From the NCBI GenBank assembly GCA_944388045.1, contig CALXHG010000017.1:1-42816 (forward strand): a DNA stretch of 42,816 nucleotides. Direction: 5' to 3'. Positions 42,687 to 42,816 of this stretch are shown here, piece after piece. The stretch is from an uncultured Clostridia bacterium. GTDB taxonomy: Bacteria; Bacillota; Clostridia; TANB77; CAG-508. The notes below the pieces were generated by a model. It was given only the letters and a program-made list of their open reading frames with translations. It searched no databases and was not told the origin of the DNA. Each line of letters opens with the position of its first letter. Position 1 is the first letter of the stretch. Made by a program: the position numbers and the translations under genes.

Positions 42687-42816
42687 CGTGGCTCACCTCA
42701 CTTTTATCAATTTCTTCTTTAGTTTTTTGCAGTTCTTGTTTTATTTTTTCCTTTTCAGCCTGTAATTTGTTTATAATTTTATCTTTAGCAGATAATTTAC
42801 TTTTTAGATTACTAAT
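42670..42816 (-). CDS. C-terminal end of a coiled-coil protein (partial)
   Basis: The last 48 codons of a gene that enters from beyond the right edge. It reads LKSKLSAKDKIINKLQAEKE then KIKQELQKTKEEIDKS with heptad spacing, ending DDDGI. The body is not in the window, so the family is unknown. It overlaps the start of the next gene. Confidence 0.6.
   Translation of the reverse strand: MSNLKSKLSAKDKIINKLQAEKEKIKQELQKTKEEIDKSEVSHDDDGI

Overview
The window is strongly AT-rich chromosomal DNA of an endospore-forming, low-GC Firmicute, most likely an uncultured clostridium. Evidence for sporulation is a cwlJ–gerQ-type pair (100-1023), spoVT (16465-17019) and the remains of a spore photoproduct lyase gene (5599-6153). 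Start sites are typically AAGGAGG-type. Nearly all genes lie on the minus strand.

Layout. (1) 1-17 kb is chromosomal housekeeping and accessory DNA: spore germination, wall hydrolases (lytic transglycosylase, NagZ, L,D-transpeptidase, an M14 peptidase), undecaprenol/diacylglycerol kinase, nucleotide hygiene (RdgB, guanine deaminase, a deoxynucleoside-kinase-like protein, two HD phosphohydrolases), acetyltransferases, a ROK-like regulator, a pilin-like protein with Ig-like (Big_2) repeats, a CAT tRNA and spoVT. GGACCGACCC-type short repeats occur in three clusters in the first 4.4 kb. (2) 17-21.4 kb holds an FtsX/MacB-type ABC exporter, a 274-nt highly structured RNA candidate, tmRNA and an 80-bp near-perfect palindrome. 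(3) 21.3-29.5 kb is the most unusual locus. Two almost identical 738-residue proteins each join an N-terminal variable domain of the diversity-generating-retroelement (DGR) type to a MoxR-like AAA+ ATPase. They lie with a metallopeptidase/VWA protein, two small accessory proteins and a 5'-truncated DGR-type reverse transcriptase. No template repeat is visible in the window. (4) 29.6-31.8 kb is a graveyard of mobile-element parts: a ParE/Phd toxin–antitoxin pair, a DUF3560 remnant and a truncated metK fused to it. (5) 32.16-38.96 kb is an integrated element bounded by an 18-bp direct repeat in the 3' end of rlmD. It carries a large serine recombinase, a ParB-like protein, a DUF1292 protein and a large frameshifted protein. 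The attachment site lies inside the recombinase gene, so integration swaps the C-termini of both recombinase and rlmD. (6) 38.9-42.8 kb has rlmD, a frameshifted DNA/RNA nuclease and hypothetical genes, one of which is a paralogue of an accessory gene of the DGR/MoxR locus.

How the parts may work together. In the DGR/MoxR locus, the variable C-type-lectin-like domain probably recognises a changing ligand, the AAA+ domain remodels a partner, and the VWA/metallopeptidase protein is the likely partner or effector. This is the usual MoxR–VWA logic with a hypervariable sensor in front, and resembles proposed bacterial conflict systems. The truncated reverse transcriptase, missing template repeat and identical variable regions suggest that diversification is now frozen, or depends on parts elsewhere in the genome.

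Single-base frameshifts break at least four otherwise well preserved genes (3.7, 10.1, 37.4 and 41.6 kb). Either the region is decaying or the assembly carries indel errors; raw reads would decide.
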